Shown: one piece after another, positions 7,191-14,969 of the stretch | How positions within the stretch are numbered: position 1 is the first letter of the stretch | Layout: each line of letters begins with the position of its first letter | Source of the DNA: CAZTHC01 sp964613425 | GTDB taxonomy: Bacteria > Bacillota > Clostridia > TANB77 > CAG-508 | Length of the DNA stretch: 18,530 nucleotides | Direction: 5' to 3' | Assembly: GCA_964613425.1 (NCBI GenBank) | Contig: CAZTHC010000023.1 | Coordinates: forward strand, 1-18,530 | Program-made: the position numbers and the translations under genes | The notes under the pieces: generated by a model | Databases searched by the model: none | The model's input: the letters and a program-made list of their open reading frames with translations, nothing else | Told to the model about the DNA's origin: nothing

Positions 7191-8948
7191 ATGAAACAAA
7201 AAATTAGAATAATAGCAATTATATTATTATTAATAAATGTATTAACATGTATAAATGTAACAAAAGCGGCAACTTTAAATAGTGCAAACCTATATTCAAA
7301 AGGAGATTGTGGTACACTATTAAAGTATAATGGAACAAATGTATATACTACTTTTGTTGTGTATAATAACAATGGAGTAGAATACCCAGCATATTGTATG
7401 CAAAAAGAATTAAATGGAGTTGGAGAAAGTGGGGCATATACTGTAAATATTAATGGATTACTTACAGATGTAAAGCTTTGGAGAACTATAACAAATGGAT
7501 ATCCATATAAAACTTTACAACAATTAGGTTGTTTAACTACTCAAGAGGCGTATACTGCAACAAAACAAGCTGTATATTGTACAATATATGGCAATAATAT
7601 AAATAATTATAGTGCAGTAGGAGAAGCGGGAACACGTACTTTAAATGCATTAAAAACAATAGTAAATGCTGCAAAAAATTCAAATGCTACAAAAGTATCT
7701 GCAGATATACAGTTAGTAGAAGAAAATAATACTTGGAATATAGATACTATAAATTCAAATTACTTATCAAAAACATATAGTATTAAATCTGAAACAAGTA
7801 CAGGAAAATATAAAATAAATCTTTCTGGAAAATTGCCAGAAGAAACATTAATTACAGACATTAAAAATACAGAGAAAAAGGAATTTTCAATTGGAGAGAA
7901 ATTTAAAGTTTTACTACCAATAGCAAATGCAAAAACAGCAAATACTTTTAAAATAAATGTAACAAGTACAGTAAATACAAAGCCTGTGTTTTATGGAAAA
8001 GCTCCCAAAAGCACTTTACAAGATTATGCAATAACAGCTGCAACATATGAAGATGCAACAGGAAGTTTAACACAAAATTATCAAGAAAATTCAACTCAAA
8101 TAGTAATTAAAAAGCAAGATGGAGACACTAAGCAACCATTAGCAGGAGTAGTGTTTAATTTGCTAGATGAAAATAAAACAATAGTATATAAAGGTTTAAT
8201 AAGTGATGAACAAGGAAAAATAATATTAAGCAATATGATACCAGGAAAATATTTTTTACAAGAAATTAGCACTAAAGAAGGATATACAGCTTATGACAAA
8301 TTAATTGAAATAAACTTAGACTTAAACGAAGTTGTGAATATAACAGTTAATAATTCTAAAACACAAGTATCTAATATTACTAATTCAGAAGAGAATATAA
8401 ATGTATCTAAAAAAGAGGCAGAAATAAATGTAACCAATAAAACAGAAAATACAAATATAGAAGAAAACAAGACAACTCAAAATACTAATATAATTAATGA
8501 AAATAAAATAATAAAAACCAATGAAGAAAATAATAGCAAATTAGAAAGCAATAATTCAATTAGTAATGACACTACATCAGAAAATAATAATGTTACAAAA
8601 AGAAATGAAACAACAGAAAACAAAAACACAACAATAAATAATAATGTAGTAGAAAATAATAATTCACTAAGAAATGAAAATACTGCAGAAAACAATAATA
8701 CTACAAGAAGTAATGGTGTTATTGAAAATCAAAATAGAACAGAAAATAACAATATAACAGAGAACAATAATTCACTAAGAAATGAAAATACTGCAGAAAA
8801 CAATAATACTACAAGAAGTAATGGTGTTATTGAAAATCAAAATAGAACAGAAAATAACAATATAACAGAGAACAATAATTCACTAAGAAATCAAAATACA
8901 CTAGAAAATAATAACATAAATAAAAATAATAATAAAATAAATAACTAG
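7191..8948 (+). CDS. Thioester-domain surface adhesin with SpaA/Cna-B domain, cut short by amber codon
   Basis: A secreted surface protein of 585 residues up to the TAG. I start at ATG 7191 (AAAGG at 7176-7180); an earlier in-frame ATG at 7143 lies inside the sortase gene. Residues 1-26 are a signal peptide. About 27-165 is a thioester (TQXA) domain: C69 in YCMQ and Q118 in TTQEAY are the expected pair for the internal Cys-Gln bond that captures host surfaces covalently. About 303-389 is a SpaA/Cna-B domain with probable isopeptide residues K308, E358 and N387. From ~391 the chain is an Asn/Thr/Glu/Lys stalk with two perfect 108-bp repeats. The frame continues after the TAG for 50 codons to LPKTGM. 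It lies 17 bases after the sortase gene, and the pair is probably one operon. Confidence 0.88.
   Translation: MKQKIRIIAIILLLINVLTCINVTKAATLNSANLYSKGDCGTLLKYNGTNVYTTFVVYNNNGVEYPAYCMQKELNGVGESGAYTVNINGLLTDVKLWRTITNGYPYKTLQQLGCLTTQEAYTATKQAVYCTIYGNNINNYSAVGEAGTRTLNALKTIVNAAKNSNATKVSADIQLVEENNTWNIDTINSNYLSKTYSIKSETSTGKYKINLSGKLPEETLITDIKNTEKKEFSIGEKFKVLLPIANAKTANTFKINVTSTVNTKPVFYGKAPKSTLQDYAITAATYEDATGSLTQNYQENSTQIVIKKQDGDTKQPLAGVVFNLLDENKTIVYKGLISDEQGKIILSNMIPGKYFLQEISTKEGYTAYDKLIEINLDLNEVVNITVNNSKTQVSNITNSEENINVSKKEAEINVTNKTENTNIEENKTTQNTNIINENKIIKTNEENNSKLESNNSISNDTTSENNNVTKRNETTENKNTTINNNVVENNNSLRNENTAENNNTTRSNGVIENQNRTENNNITENNNSLRNENTAENNNTTRSNGVIENQNRTENNNITENNNSLRNQNTLENNNINKNNNKINN
8664..8891 (+). 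repeat. 108-bp perfect tandem repeat in the adhesin stalk
   Basis: Bases 8664-8771 and 8772-8879 are identical copies of a 36-codon unit, with a 12-base start of a third copy at 8880-8891 before divergence. Because the unit is a multiple of three, copy-number change keeps the frame and only alters stalk length. Complete identity points to recent duplication; a short-read assembly may have the wrong copy number here. Confidence 0.95.
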
Positions 8949-9101
8949 AATACAACACTAAATAATAATGTAATTGAAAATAGTAATACTGTTAAAAATA
9001 ATAATACATTGGAAAATACAAATATAATAGAAAACACAAATAATGTAATTAGTACAAATACTGAAATGCAAGTGATTAAACTACCTAAAACAGGAATGTA
9101 A
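8949..9101 (+). pseudogene. Read-through tail of the adhesin carrying an LPKTG sorting motif
   Basis: In the same frame as the adhesin, after its TAG, 50 codons continue the Asn-rich stalk with the same composition and end in VIKLPKTGM followed by TAA (9099-9101). LPKTG is a classical sortase recognition motif. The stretch INN-stop-NTTLNNNVIEN parallels the upstream ENKNTTINNNVVEN, where a Lys stands in place of the stop, so the region was clearly coding. The hydrophobic helix and basic tail that normally follow LPxTG are missing in all three frames; a promoter starts six bases after the TAA. The adhesin has therefore lost, or the assembly has lost, both continuity and the membrane-retention tail. 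Confidence 0.75.
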
Positions 9102-9106
9102 AATTC

Positions 9107-9136
9107 TTGACATACTAATCTGTAAGGAGATATAAT
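9107..9136 (+). promoter_or_regulatory. SigA-type promoter for the HlyC/CorC operon
   Basis: TTGACA (9107-9112), an 18-base spacer and TATAAT (9131-9136): both hexamers match the consensus perfectly. It lies between the end of the adhesin tail and the gene at 9178, whose AAAGGAG ribosome site is at 9158-9164. Confidence 0.85.
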
Positions 9137-9177
9137 ACATAAAAAAGTATACATATTAAAGGAGTGTATTTTAATAT

Positions 9178-10473
9178 ATGTTATCACAACTTATTGTATT
9201 AGTAGTATTAATTTTATTAAATGCGTTTTTTGCAGCAACTGAAATTGCATTTATATCTTTAAATGACGCAAAAGTTTCAAGAGATGCAAAAGAAGGAAAA
9301 AAACAAGCAAAGCAAATAAGCAAAATGCTAAAAGAACCAAGCAAATTTTTAGCAACAATACAAATAGGAATTACTTTAGCTGGATTTTTATCAAGTGCAT
9401 TTGCATCAGAAGCATTTGCAGATAATTTAGCACCAGTGTTAAACAATATTATACCGGTAGATATTGCTTTTTGGAAGAGTATTTCTATTATAATAATAAC
9501 AATAGTTCTTTCATATTTTACATTAGTATTTGGCGAACTTGTGCCTAAAAGAATAGCAATGAAGAATTATGAAAAAATAGCATACTTTACAGTTCCAATA
9601 GTTAAATTTATATCAATTATAACAGCTCCTTTTGTAAAATTATTAACAATTTCAACAGACATAGTTAGCAAACTTTTTGGAGTAAAACCAAATGATGAAG
9701 AAACAGTTACAGAGGAAGAAATTAAAATGATGGTAGATGTAGGAGAAGAAAGTGGGACTATAGAGCAAGAAGAAAAAGAACTTATAAATAACGTATTTGA
9801 ATTTAATGATAAAGCTGTATCTGAAGTTATGATACATAGAACAGATATCTATGCAATAGATATTAATTCTAGAATTAGCGATATATTAGAAGTATTAGAT
9901 GAGTATAAGTATAGTAGAATTCCAGTATATAAAGAACAAATAGATGATATTCAAGGAATACTATTTGTAAAAGATTTGTTAAAATTTTTAAAATCTAATG
10001 AAGAAGTGCAAATTAGAGATATTATGAGAGAAGCTGTTTTTGTTTCTGAAAACAAGAAAATAAATGACTTATTTAAAGAACTTCAAAAAAATAAACAGCA
10101 AATGGCAATAGTATTAGATGAATACGGCGGAACAGCTGGAATTATTACAATGGAGGATATTTTAGAGGAATTAGTAGGAAATATATTTGACGAATATGAT
10201 GATGTAGAACATGAATTTGAAAAAATTGATGATAATACTTTTAGAATTAGTGGAAGTGTATCAATACATGAGTTGAAAAAAATATTAGGAGTAAACATTG
10301 AAGAAGGCGAATATGATACTCTTTCAGGATATTTAATAGAAAAATTAGATAGAATACCATCAGATGGAGAAAAGCCTATAATAGAAACAGAAACGGTAAC
10401 TTATAAAATAGATGAATACGAAGATAAAAGAATTTTATGGGTAAAAGCATGTAAAAATAATATCCAAAAATAA
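9178..10473 (+). CDS. CNNM/CBS-domain membrane protein (HlyC/CorC family)
   Basis: A membrane protein of the CNNM (DUF21) family, linked to magnesium or other divalent-ion efflux. Older names such as hemolysin refer to the family and do not imply toxin activity. Membrane segments are visible at about residues 4-28, 58-80, 98-122 and 135-160. Two CBS domains occupy about 205-335, including the pair HRTDIYAIDI and VLDEYGGTAGIITMEDILEE. A CorC/HlyC C-terminal domain covers about 345-428 with FRISGSVSIHELKKILG. The length of 431 is normal. The start is ATG with AAAGGAG 13 bases upstream, a slightly long spacing. It is the first gene after a consensus promoter and leads a run of four closely spaced genes. 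Confidence 0.92.
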   Translation: MLSQLIVLVVLILLNAFFAATEIAFISLNDAKVSRDAKEGKKQAKQISKMLKEPSKFLATIQIGITLAGFLSSAFASEAFADNLAPVLNNIIPVDIAFWKSISIIIITIVLSYFTLVFGELVPKRIAMKNYEKIAYFTVPIVKFISIITAPFVKLLTISTDIVSKLFGVKPNDEETVTEEEIKMMVDVGEESGTIEQEEKELINNVFEFNDKAVSEVMIHRTDIYAIDINSRISDILEVLDEYKYSRIPVYKEQIDDIQGILFVKDLLKFLKSNEEVQIRDIMREAVFVSENKKINDLFKELQKNKQQMAIVLDEYGGTAGIITMEDILEELVGNIFDEYDDVEHEFEKIDDNTFRISGSVSIHELKKILGVNIEEGEYDTLSGYLIEKLDRIPSDGEKPIIETETVTYKIDEYEDKRILWVKACKNNIQK

Positions 10474-10492
10474 AAAATGAAAGAGGAAAAAA

Positions 10493-11749
10493 ATGAAAGA
10501 ATTTGGAATAAACGAAGAAATTTTAGAATTATCAAATGAAGTAGAAAATGAAGTTAAAGATGTTTTTAAAGACATTGAAAAAACCTGTGAACTAAATAGC
10601 TTAAAGGTATTAAAAGCTTTTAAAAGAAATAATTTATCAGATATGCACTTCGGAACTACTACAGGATATGGTTATGGAGATTGCGGAAGAGAGGCAATAG
10701 AAAAAATATTTGCAGAAGTATTAGGTGCAGAAGATTCTATTGTAAGAGGACAATTCATATCTGGAACACACGCATTAACTGTTACACTATTTGGGCTATT
10801 AAGACCAGGAGATACTGTGATTAGTATTAATGGAAAACCATATGACACATTAGATTCTATAATTGGAATAAAAGAGAATAAAAGCTCATTAAAATCATTT
10901 GGGATTAACTATGAACAAATAGATTTAATAGGCAATGAATTTGATATAGAAAAAATAAAACAAAGACTTTCTAAAAACAATGTAAAGTTAGTAATTATGC
11001 AACGTTCTAGGGGATATTCTTTAAGAAAGAGTTTAGCATTAGACAAAATTGAAGAGGTTATTAAACAAATTAGAAGTGTAAATAACAGTGCAATTGTTAT
11101 GATAGACAATTGTTATGGAGAATTTGTAGATACAAAAGAACCATTAGAATTAGGTGCAGATATTATAGTAGGTTCTTTAATTAAAAACTTAGGCGGAGGA
11201 ATTGCGCCTAATGGAGCATATGTTGCCGGAAGAAAAGAATTAATTGAATTAGTTGCAGAAAGATTAACTTCACCAGGACAAGGAAAAGAAGTTGGACCAA
11301 CTTTAGGAATGAATAAGCAAATACTACAAGGCTTATTCTTAGCACCTAGCGTTGTAGCAAGTAGTTTAAAAACAGCAGTATTTGCAAGTAAAATGTTAGA
11401 GAAATTAGGTTATAGTGTGGAGCCTAAATATAATGATAAAAGATCAGATATAGTACAAACAATACAATTTGGCGAGCCAGAAAAATTAATTAAGTTTTGC
11501 CAAGGAATTCAAATGGGTTCACCAGTAGATTCAAATTCAATACCAGAACCTTGGGATATGCCGGGGTATTCAGATAAAATAATAATGGCTGCTGGAGCTT
11601 TTACACAAGGTTCTTCAATAGAATTAAGTTGTGATGCACCAATTCGTGAGCCATATGTAGCATTTCTACAAGGCGGTTTAACATATGAATATGGAAAGCT
11701 AGGAGTGTTGAAAGCAATATCTAATATTTTTTCAAAAGAGGGTGAATAA
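10493..11749 (+). CDS. ynbB: PLP-dependent methionine gamma-lyase-like protein (YnbB family)
   Basis: A fold-type I PLP enzyme of the family called methionine gamma-lyase-like or 'aluminium resistance protein' (B. subtilis YnbB). It is a predicted carbon-sulfur lyase; the true substrate is not established. Family signs are FGTTTGYGYGDCGREA (53-68), GQFISGTHAL near the N-terminus, D205 in MIDNCYGEF contacting the PLP ring, and the Schiff-base lysine K231 in GSLIKNLGGG. The 418-residue length is normal. AGAGG (10482-10486) precedes the ATG by six bases, and the gap to the upstream gene is only 19 bases. Its stop is three bases before the next start, so it is in the same operon. Confidence 0.9.
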   Translation: MKEFGINEEILELSNEVENEVKDVFKDIEKTCELNSLKVLKAFKRNNLSDMHFGTTTGYGYGDCGREAIEKIFAEVLGAEDSIVRGQFISGTHALTVTLFGLLRPGDTVISINGKPYDTLDSIIGIKENKSSLKSFGINYEQIDLIGNEFDIEKIKQRLSKNNVKLVIMQRSRGYSLRKSLALDKIEEVIKQIRSVNNSAIVMIDNCYGEFVDTKEPLELGADIIVGSLIKNLGGGIAPNGAYVAGRKELIELVAERLTSPGQGKEVGPTLGMNKQILQGLFLAPSVVASSLKTAVFASKMLEKLGYSVEPKYNDKRSDIVQTIQFGEPEKLIKFCQGIQMGSPVDSNSIPEPWDMPGYSDKIIMAAGAFTQGSSIELSCDAPIREPYVAFLQGGLTYEYGKLGVLKAISNIFSKEGE

Positions 11750-11752
11750 ATT

Positions 11753-13009
11753 TTGAAGTGCGTTATTATAGGTGGAGGACCAGCTGGGCTTATTGCTGCA
11801 ATAGAATCTGCAAAAGAAGGAAATGAAACTATTATTTTAGAAAAGATGAATTCTTGTGGAAAAAAATTATTAATAACAGGAAAAGGTAGATGCAATATAA
11901 CTAGTTCATTAAATATTTCTGAATTTATTAAAAACATTCCTGGGAATGGAAGATTTTTGTATAGTGCTTTCGAAAAATTCTCTAATACAGATATAATAGA
12001 GTTGCTTAAAAGAAATGGATTACAGGTAAAAGAAGAAAGAGGCAATAGAATTTTCCCATGTACAGATAAAGCTCAAGATGTGTTAAATGCTATCTTAAAA
12101 GAAGTAAGTAGATTAAATATAAAAATAATTACAAATGCAAAAGTATGTAAAATAATAACTAACAGCAATACAGCTGTTGGAGTTGAATATATAAAAAATG
12201 ATAAGAAATGCATTGAATCTGCACAAAAAGTTATCTTAGCAACCGGAGGTAAAAGTTATCCTTTAACAGGTTCAACTGGTGACGGATATAAAATAGCTAA
12301 AGAACTAGGGCATACTATAACAGAAATAAAGCCTTCACTAGTTCCATTAGAATCTTTTGATATTCAATTATGTAGAGATATTCAAGGGTTAAGTTTAAAA
12401 AATGTAGAGATAAAACTAACAAATAACGACACAAACAAGACAATATATAATGATTTTGGAGAAATGATTTTTACTCATTTTGGAGTTTCAGGACCAGTAA
12501 TATTAAGTGGATCAGCACATTTACTAAGAGTAAAAGATATAGATAAATTACTTAAAGAAAGAAAAATTAAATTGTGTATAGATTTTAAACCAGCATTATC
12601 TATAGAAAAATTAAACTTAAGAATTTTAAGGGATTTTGAAAGTCAAAAAAATAAGCAGTTTAAGAATTCATTGGCAGAACTACTACCAAATAAGTTAATT
12701 AATACAATTGTAAAATTATCTAAAATAAATCCAGATAAACAAGTTAATGAAATTACAAAAGAAGAAAGAATGTGTTTAGTTAATTTATTGAAAAACTTTG
12801 AAATAGCAATAAGTGGATTTAGACCAATTGAAGAAGCAATAGTTACAGCAGGAGGAGTTGACATTAAAGAAATAAATCCAAAAACTATGGAGTCAAAATT
12901 AATAGAAGGATTATATTTTGCAGGAGAAATTATTGATGTAGATGCATATACAGGAGGATTTAATTTACAAATAGCTTATTCAACAGGATTTACAGCAGGA
13001 AATAGTTAA
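11753..13009 (+). CDS. FAD-dependent oxidoreductase, HI0933/BaiN family
   Basis: A cytosolic flavoprotein of the HI0933-like group, which also includes BaiN; cellular substrates are mostly unknown. It opens with the FAD-binding GGGPAG at residues 7-12. The family block CGKKLLITGKGRCNIT and GNGRFLYSAF follow, then TGGKSYPLTGSTGDGYKIA in the middle and DVDAYTGGFNLQIAYSTGFTAG at the C-terminus, the second FAD-contact region. The start is TTG, chosen because GAGGGTGA (11738-11745) overlaps the end of the upstream gene at the right distance and the GGGPAG fold needs the strand just before it. The length, 418, is typical. It is translationally close-coupled to the PLP enzyme (three-base gap). Confidence 0.92.
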   Translation: MKCVIIGGGPAGLIAAIESAKEGNETIILEKMNSCGKKLLITGKGRCNITSSLNISEFIKNIPGNGRFLYSAFEKFSNTDIIELLKRNGLQVKEERGNRIFPCTDKAQDVLNAILKEVSRLNIKIITNAKVCKIITNSNTAVGVEYIKNDKKCIESAQKVILATGGKSYPLTGSTGDGYKIAKELGHTITEIKPSLVPLESFDIQLCRDIQGLSLKNVEIKLTNNDTNKTIYNDFGEMIFTHFGVSGPVILSGSAHLLRVKDIDKLLKERKIKLCIDFKPALSIEKLNLRILRDFESQKNKQFKNSLAELLPNKLINTIVKLSKINPDKQVNEITKEERMCLVNLLKNFEIAISGFRPIEEAIVTAGGVDIKEINPKTMESKLIEGLYFAGEIIDVDAYTGGFNLQIAYSTGFTAGNS

Positions 13010-13050
13010 TATAAAAGTAAAAATACATTTTTAAGGAGTAAAATAAGTAT

Positions 13051-13677
13051 ATGTTTAAAACTATAAAGAATAATTCAATGGGACAATTGCTTGAAAGAAA
13101 ATCAAAATTTATAGCAAATGTTATATATGTTGAAAGCGTTGAAGAAGCGGAAGAAAAAATAAAGGAAATTAAAAAGAAATATTTTGATGCAAAACACAAT
13201 TGCTTTGCATACATAATAGAAACAGGAGATGGAATTGGAGCAGTTGTTAAATTTAATGATGATGGTGAACCAAGTGGAACAGCAGGAGCTCCAATATTAA
13301 ACATAATAGCTGGTATGGGATTGTCAAATGTTTTAGTAGTAGTAACTAGATATTTTGGAGGAATTTTACTAGGAACAGGAGGATTATCTAGAGCATATTC
13401 AGAAGTTACAAGAAAAACTGTAGAAGAAGCTAAAACAATAAAAAGAGCTGTTGGAAAAGAAGTTCAACTTATTGTAAAATATGAAGAACTAGATAAAATT
13501 AAATATTATCTAAATAAGAATAATATAAAAATATCAGATATTGCATATTTAGAAAACACTGAAATACTATTAGAAATTGAAATGGAAAAATTACAAATTT
13601 TACAGAATGATATAAAAAATTATGAATTAAATGTTATAAAAGCAAATATTTTACAAACAAAATTTGTTGATATATAA
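13051..13677 (+). CDS. yigZ: YigZ/IMPACT family protein
   Basis: A YigZ (UPF0029, IMPACT) family protein of 208 residues, a normal length. In eukaryotes IMPACT acts on translation control through GCN1; the bacterial role is not settled. The N-terminal signature ERKSKFIA (15-22), AKHNCFAY (47-54), DGEPSGTAGAPIL (71-83) and VTRYFGGILLGTGGLSRAY are all present, followed by a ferredoxin-like C-terminal domain. AAGGAG lies 13 bases before the ATG. It is 41 bases downstream of the flavoprotein and probably the last gene of the operon that begins at 9178; no terminator hairpin is visible after it. Confidence 0.92.
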   Translation: MFKTIKNNSMGQLLERKSKFIANVIYVESVEEAEEKIKEIKKKYFDAKHNCFAYIIETGDGIGAVVKFNDDGEPSGTAGAPILNIIAGMGLSNVLVVVTRYFGGILLGTGGLSRAYSEVTRKTVEEAKTIKRAVGKEVQLIVKYEELDKIKYYLNKNNIKISDIAYLENTEILLEIEMEKLQILQNDIKNYELNVIKANILQTKFVDI

Positions 13678-13717
13678 AGCAAAACTAAGAAAATTAGAAA
13701 AAATTTCCAAAAAACTA

Positions 13718-13752
13718 TTGCAATAATGTCGAAAAGGTATTATAATTCGAAA
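13718..13752 (+). promoter_or_regulatory. spo0A promoter with Spo0A box
   Basis: TTGCAA (13718-13723), a 17-base spacer and TATAAT (13741-13746) make a SigA-like promoter. Between the two boxes lies TGTCGAA (13727-13733), a perfect match to the Spo0A box TGNCGAA. TTCGAAA (13746-13752) is a one-mismatch copy in the opposite orientation overlapping the -10. A bound Spo0A between -35 and -10 would more likely repress than activate; autoregulation is inference. Confidence 0.6.
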
Positions 13753-13793
13753 TGTAAAATTTTTACAAATATTTTTATTTAGGGGGTATTATT

Positions 13794-14615
13794 TTGAAGG
13801 ATAAGATTACAGTATTAATAGCTGACGATAATAAGGAATTTTCAAATACTTTGTTGGGATATTTAAGACAACATGATGACATTGAAGTTATAGGAATGGT
13901 AAAGGATGGAGAGGAAGCTGTTGAAATGATTGCTAATGTTCAACCAGATGTTGCATTACTAGATGTTATAATGCCACATTTAGATGGATTAGGCGTTTTA
14001 GAAAGGCTACACACTTTAAAATTAAAGAAAGAACCAATTTGTATAATGTTATCAGCAGTTGGACAAGATAAAATAACTCAAAAAGCAATAACTTTAGGAG
14101 CAGAATACTATGTAGTTAAGCCATTTGATATTGAACTATTAATTCAAAGAATAAAAGAAATAAAATATTTCCAACCAACACAGCAAAAAAATAATTTTAT
14201 AAATAGTAAAGAAACGAAAACACAATATATTGAAATAGCACCAGAAGCAAAGAAAGATGAAAGCAATTTAGAAGCATTGGTAACAAATGTTATACATGAA
14301 GTTGGAGTTCCAGCACATATAAAAGGATATCAATATTTAAGAGAAGCAATAATGATGGTAATAAGTGATATAGAGGTAATAAACCAAATAACAAAACAAT
14401 TATATCCAGACATAGCGCATAAATTCAAAACAACACCAAGCAGAGTAGAACGTGCAATAAGACATGCAATAGAAGTGGCATGGGCGCGTGGAAGAACAGA
14501 AACGACAGAAGGAATATTCGGATATACAGTATCTGCTAGTAAAGGAAAACCAACAAATTCAGAATTTATAGCAATGATAGCAGATAAATTAAGGCTAGAG
14601 CTAAAAACAGCATAA
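13794..14615 (+). CDS. spo0A: Sporulation master regulator Spo0A
   Basis: The response regulator that commits the cell to sporulation and controls other stationary-phase genes by binding TGNCGAA boxes. The receiver domain (1-122) has the acidic pocket D11/D12, the phosphorylated D57 in LLDVIMPHLDG, S87 and K109. A linker of ~35 residues leads to the Spo0A C-terminal domain (about 158-270) with VIHEVGVPAHIKGYQYLREAI and the DNA-recognition helix in TPSRVERAIRHAIEVAW (214-230), followed by GRTETTEGIFGYT. The length of 273 is normal and every key residue is present, so it should be functional. The start is TTG, with AGGGGGT (13781-13787) six bases upstream. SpoIVB, often found before spo0A, is not here; yigZ is. 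Confidence 0.97.
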   Translation: MKDKITVLIADDNKEFSNTLLGYLRQHDDIEVIGMVKDGEEAVEMIANVQPDVALLDVIMPHLDGLGVLERLHTLKLKKEPICIMLSAVGQDKITQKAITLGAEYYVVKPFDIELLIQRIKEIKYFQPTQQKNNFINSKETKTQYIEIAPEAKKDESNLEALVTNVIHEVGVPAHIKGYQYLREAIMMVISDIEVINQITKQLYPDIAHKFKTTPSRVERAIRHAIEVAWARGRTETTEGIFGYTVSASKGKPTNSEFIAMIADKLRLELKTA

Positions 14616-14628
14616 AAATTACAAATAC

Positions 14629-14652
14629 CGTAGGGGCGCATATTTGCGCCCC
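14629..14652. repeat. GTAGGGG palindrome, element A
   Basis: CCGTAGGGGC opens a hairpin whose 8-bp stem GGGGCGCA (14633-14640) pairs perfectly with TGCGCCCC (14645-14652) around a TATT loop. It lies 13 bases after the spo0A stop. No T-run follows, so it is a poor terminator. The first 11 bases (ACCGTAGGGGC) match element C. Confidence 0.75.
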
Positions 14653-14706
14653 ATTAAATTTATCATAAGCAGTGCTTCAAATCTCGTTGATGCAAATATA
14701 ATTAAA

Positions 14707-14735
14707 GGCGGGTCGTCGAGGACGCCGACCCCTAC
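14707..14735. repeat. GTAGGGG palindrome, element B (reverse orientation)
   Basis: A hairpin with arms GGGTCG (14710-14715) and CGACCC (14726-14731), ending in CCCCTAC, the reverse of GTAGGGG. Its core GTCGAGGACGCC is the reverse complement of the core of element C. Together B and C form imperfect inverted ends around about 95 bases. Confidence 0.75.
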
Positions 14736-14777
14736 AAAATGTTTGACAGCCGTTAAACAAAAGACACATTACAGATT

Positions 14778-14797
14778 GTAGAGACAGAATCTGTTCC
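14778..14797. repeat. Probable decayed GTAGGGG palindrome, element D
   Basis: GTAGAGACAGAATCTGTTCC looks like a mutated member of the same palindrome family (GTAGRG start, YCC end, ACAG/CTGT arms). A second pairing, ACAGATT (14771-14777) with AATCTGT (14788-14794), is also possible. The assignment is tentative. Confidence 0.4.
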
Positions 14798-14830
14798 TAA
14801 TCCCAAACAAAACCATAAGTACATTGCAAA

Positions 14831-14860
14831 CCGTAGGGGCTGGCGTCCTCGACAGCCCGT
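14831..14860. repeat. GTAGGGG palindrome, element C
   Basis: CCGTAGGGGC starts a hairpin with arms GGGCTG (14837-14842) and CAGCCC (14853-14858) around GCGTCCTCGA. Compared with element B the arm bases differ on both sides in step (TCG/CGA against CTG/CAG), so the fold is kept while the sequence changes. Confidence 0.75.
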
Positions 14861-14911
14861 AAATCATAACATATAAGCAAAACAAATTTAAAAAAATATT
14901 TGATATAAAAA

Positions 14912-14939
14912 TTGACACGTAAAAATGCTATGTTATTAT
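14912..14939 (+). promoter_or_regulatory. SigA-type promoter for the gene at 14970 (copy 1)
   Basis: TTGACA (14912-14917), a 16-base spacer and TATTAT (14934-14939), then GGAGGGG at 14954-14960. From the -35 through the fifth codon this region is nearly identical to 15761-15834. Confidence 0.75.
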
Positions 14940-14969
14940 TTTAATATAATATAGGAGGGGAGAAATTTT

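Noticed and set aside
8946..8948. TAG as a reassigned sense codon in this genome
   Set aside because: TAG also ends the glycosylase (5657-5659) and the MtaD-like gene (16988-16990, minus). Reading through the second would run into the terminator hairpin, so TAG appears to work as a normal stop.
8945..9187. Minus-strand open frame opposite the adhesin tail
   Set aside because: It is a hydrophobic shadow of the Asn-rich codons on the plus strand, with no ribosome site. The same applies to the other minus-strand frames opposite 3318-3500, 5107-5358, 6024-6308, 7154-7372, 8477-8695 and 11509-12045.
14629..14652. Element A as the spo0A terminator
   Set aside because: The stem is strong, but no T-run follows (CCCCATTAAATT), and it shares sequence with the other palindromes, so it fits the repeat family better.
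14629..14860. CRISPR array or riboswitch
   Set aside because: Repeats are not evenly spaced, differ in orientation and arm sequence, and are self-complementary hairpins; no cas gene or known riboswitch core is visible.
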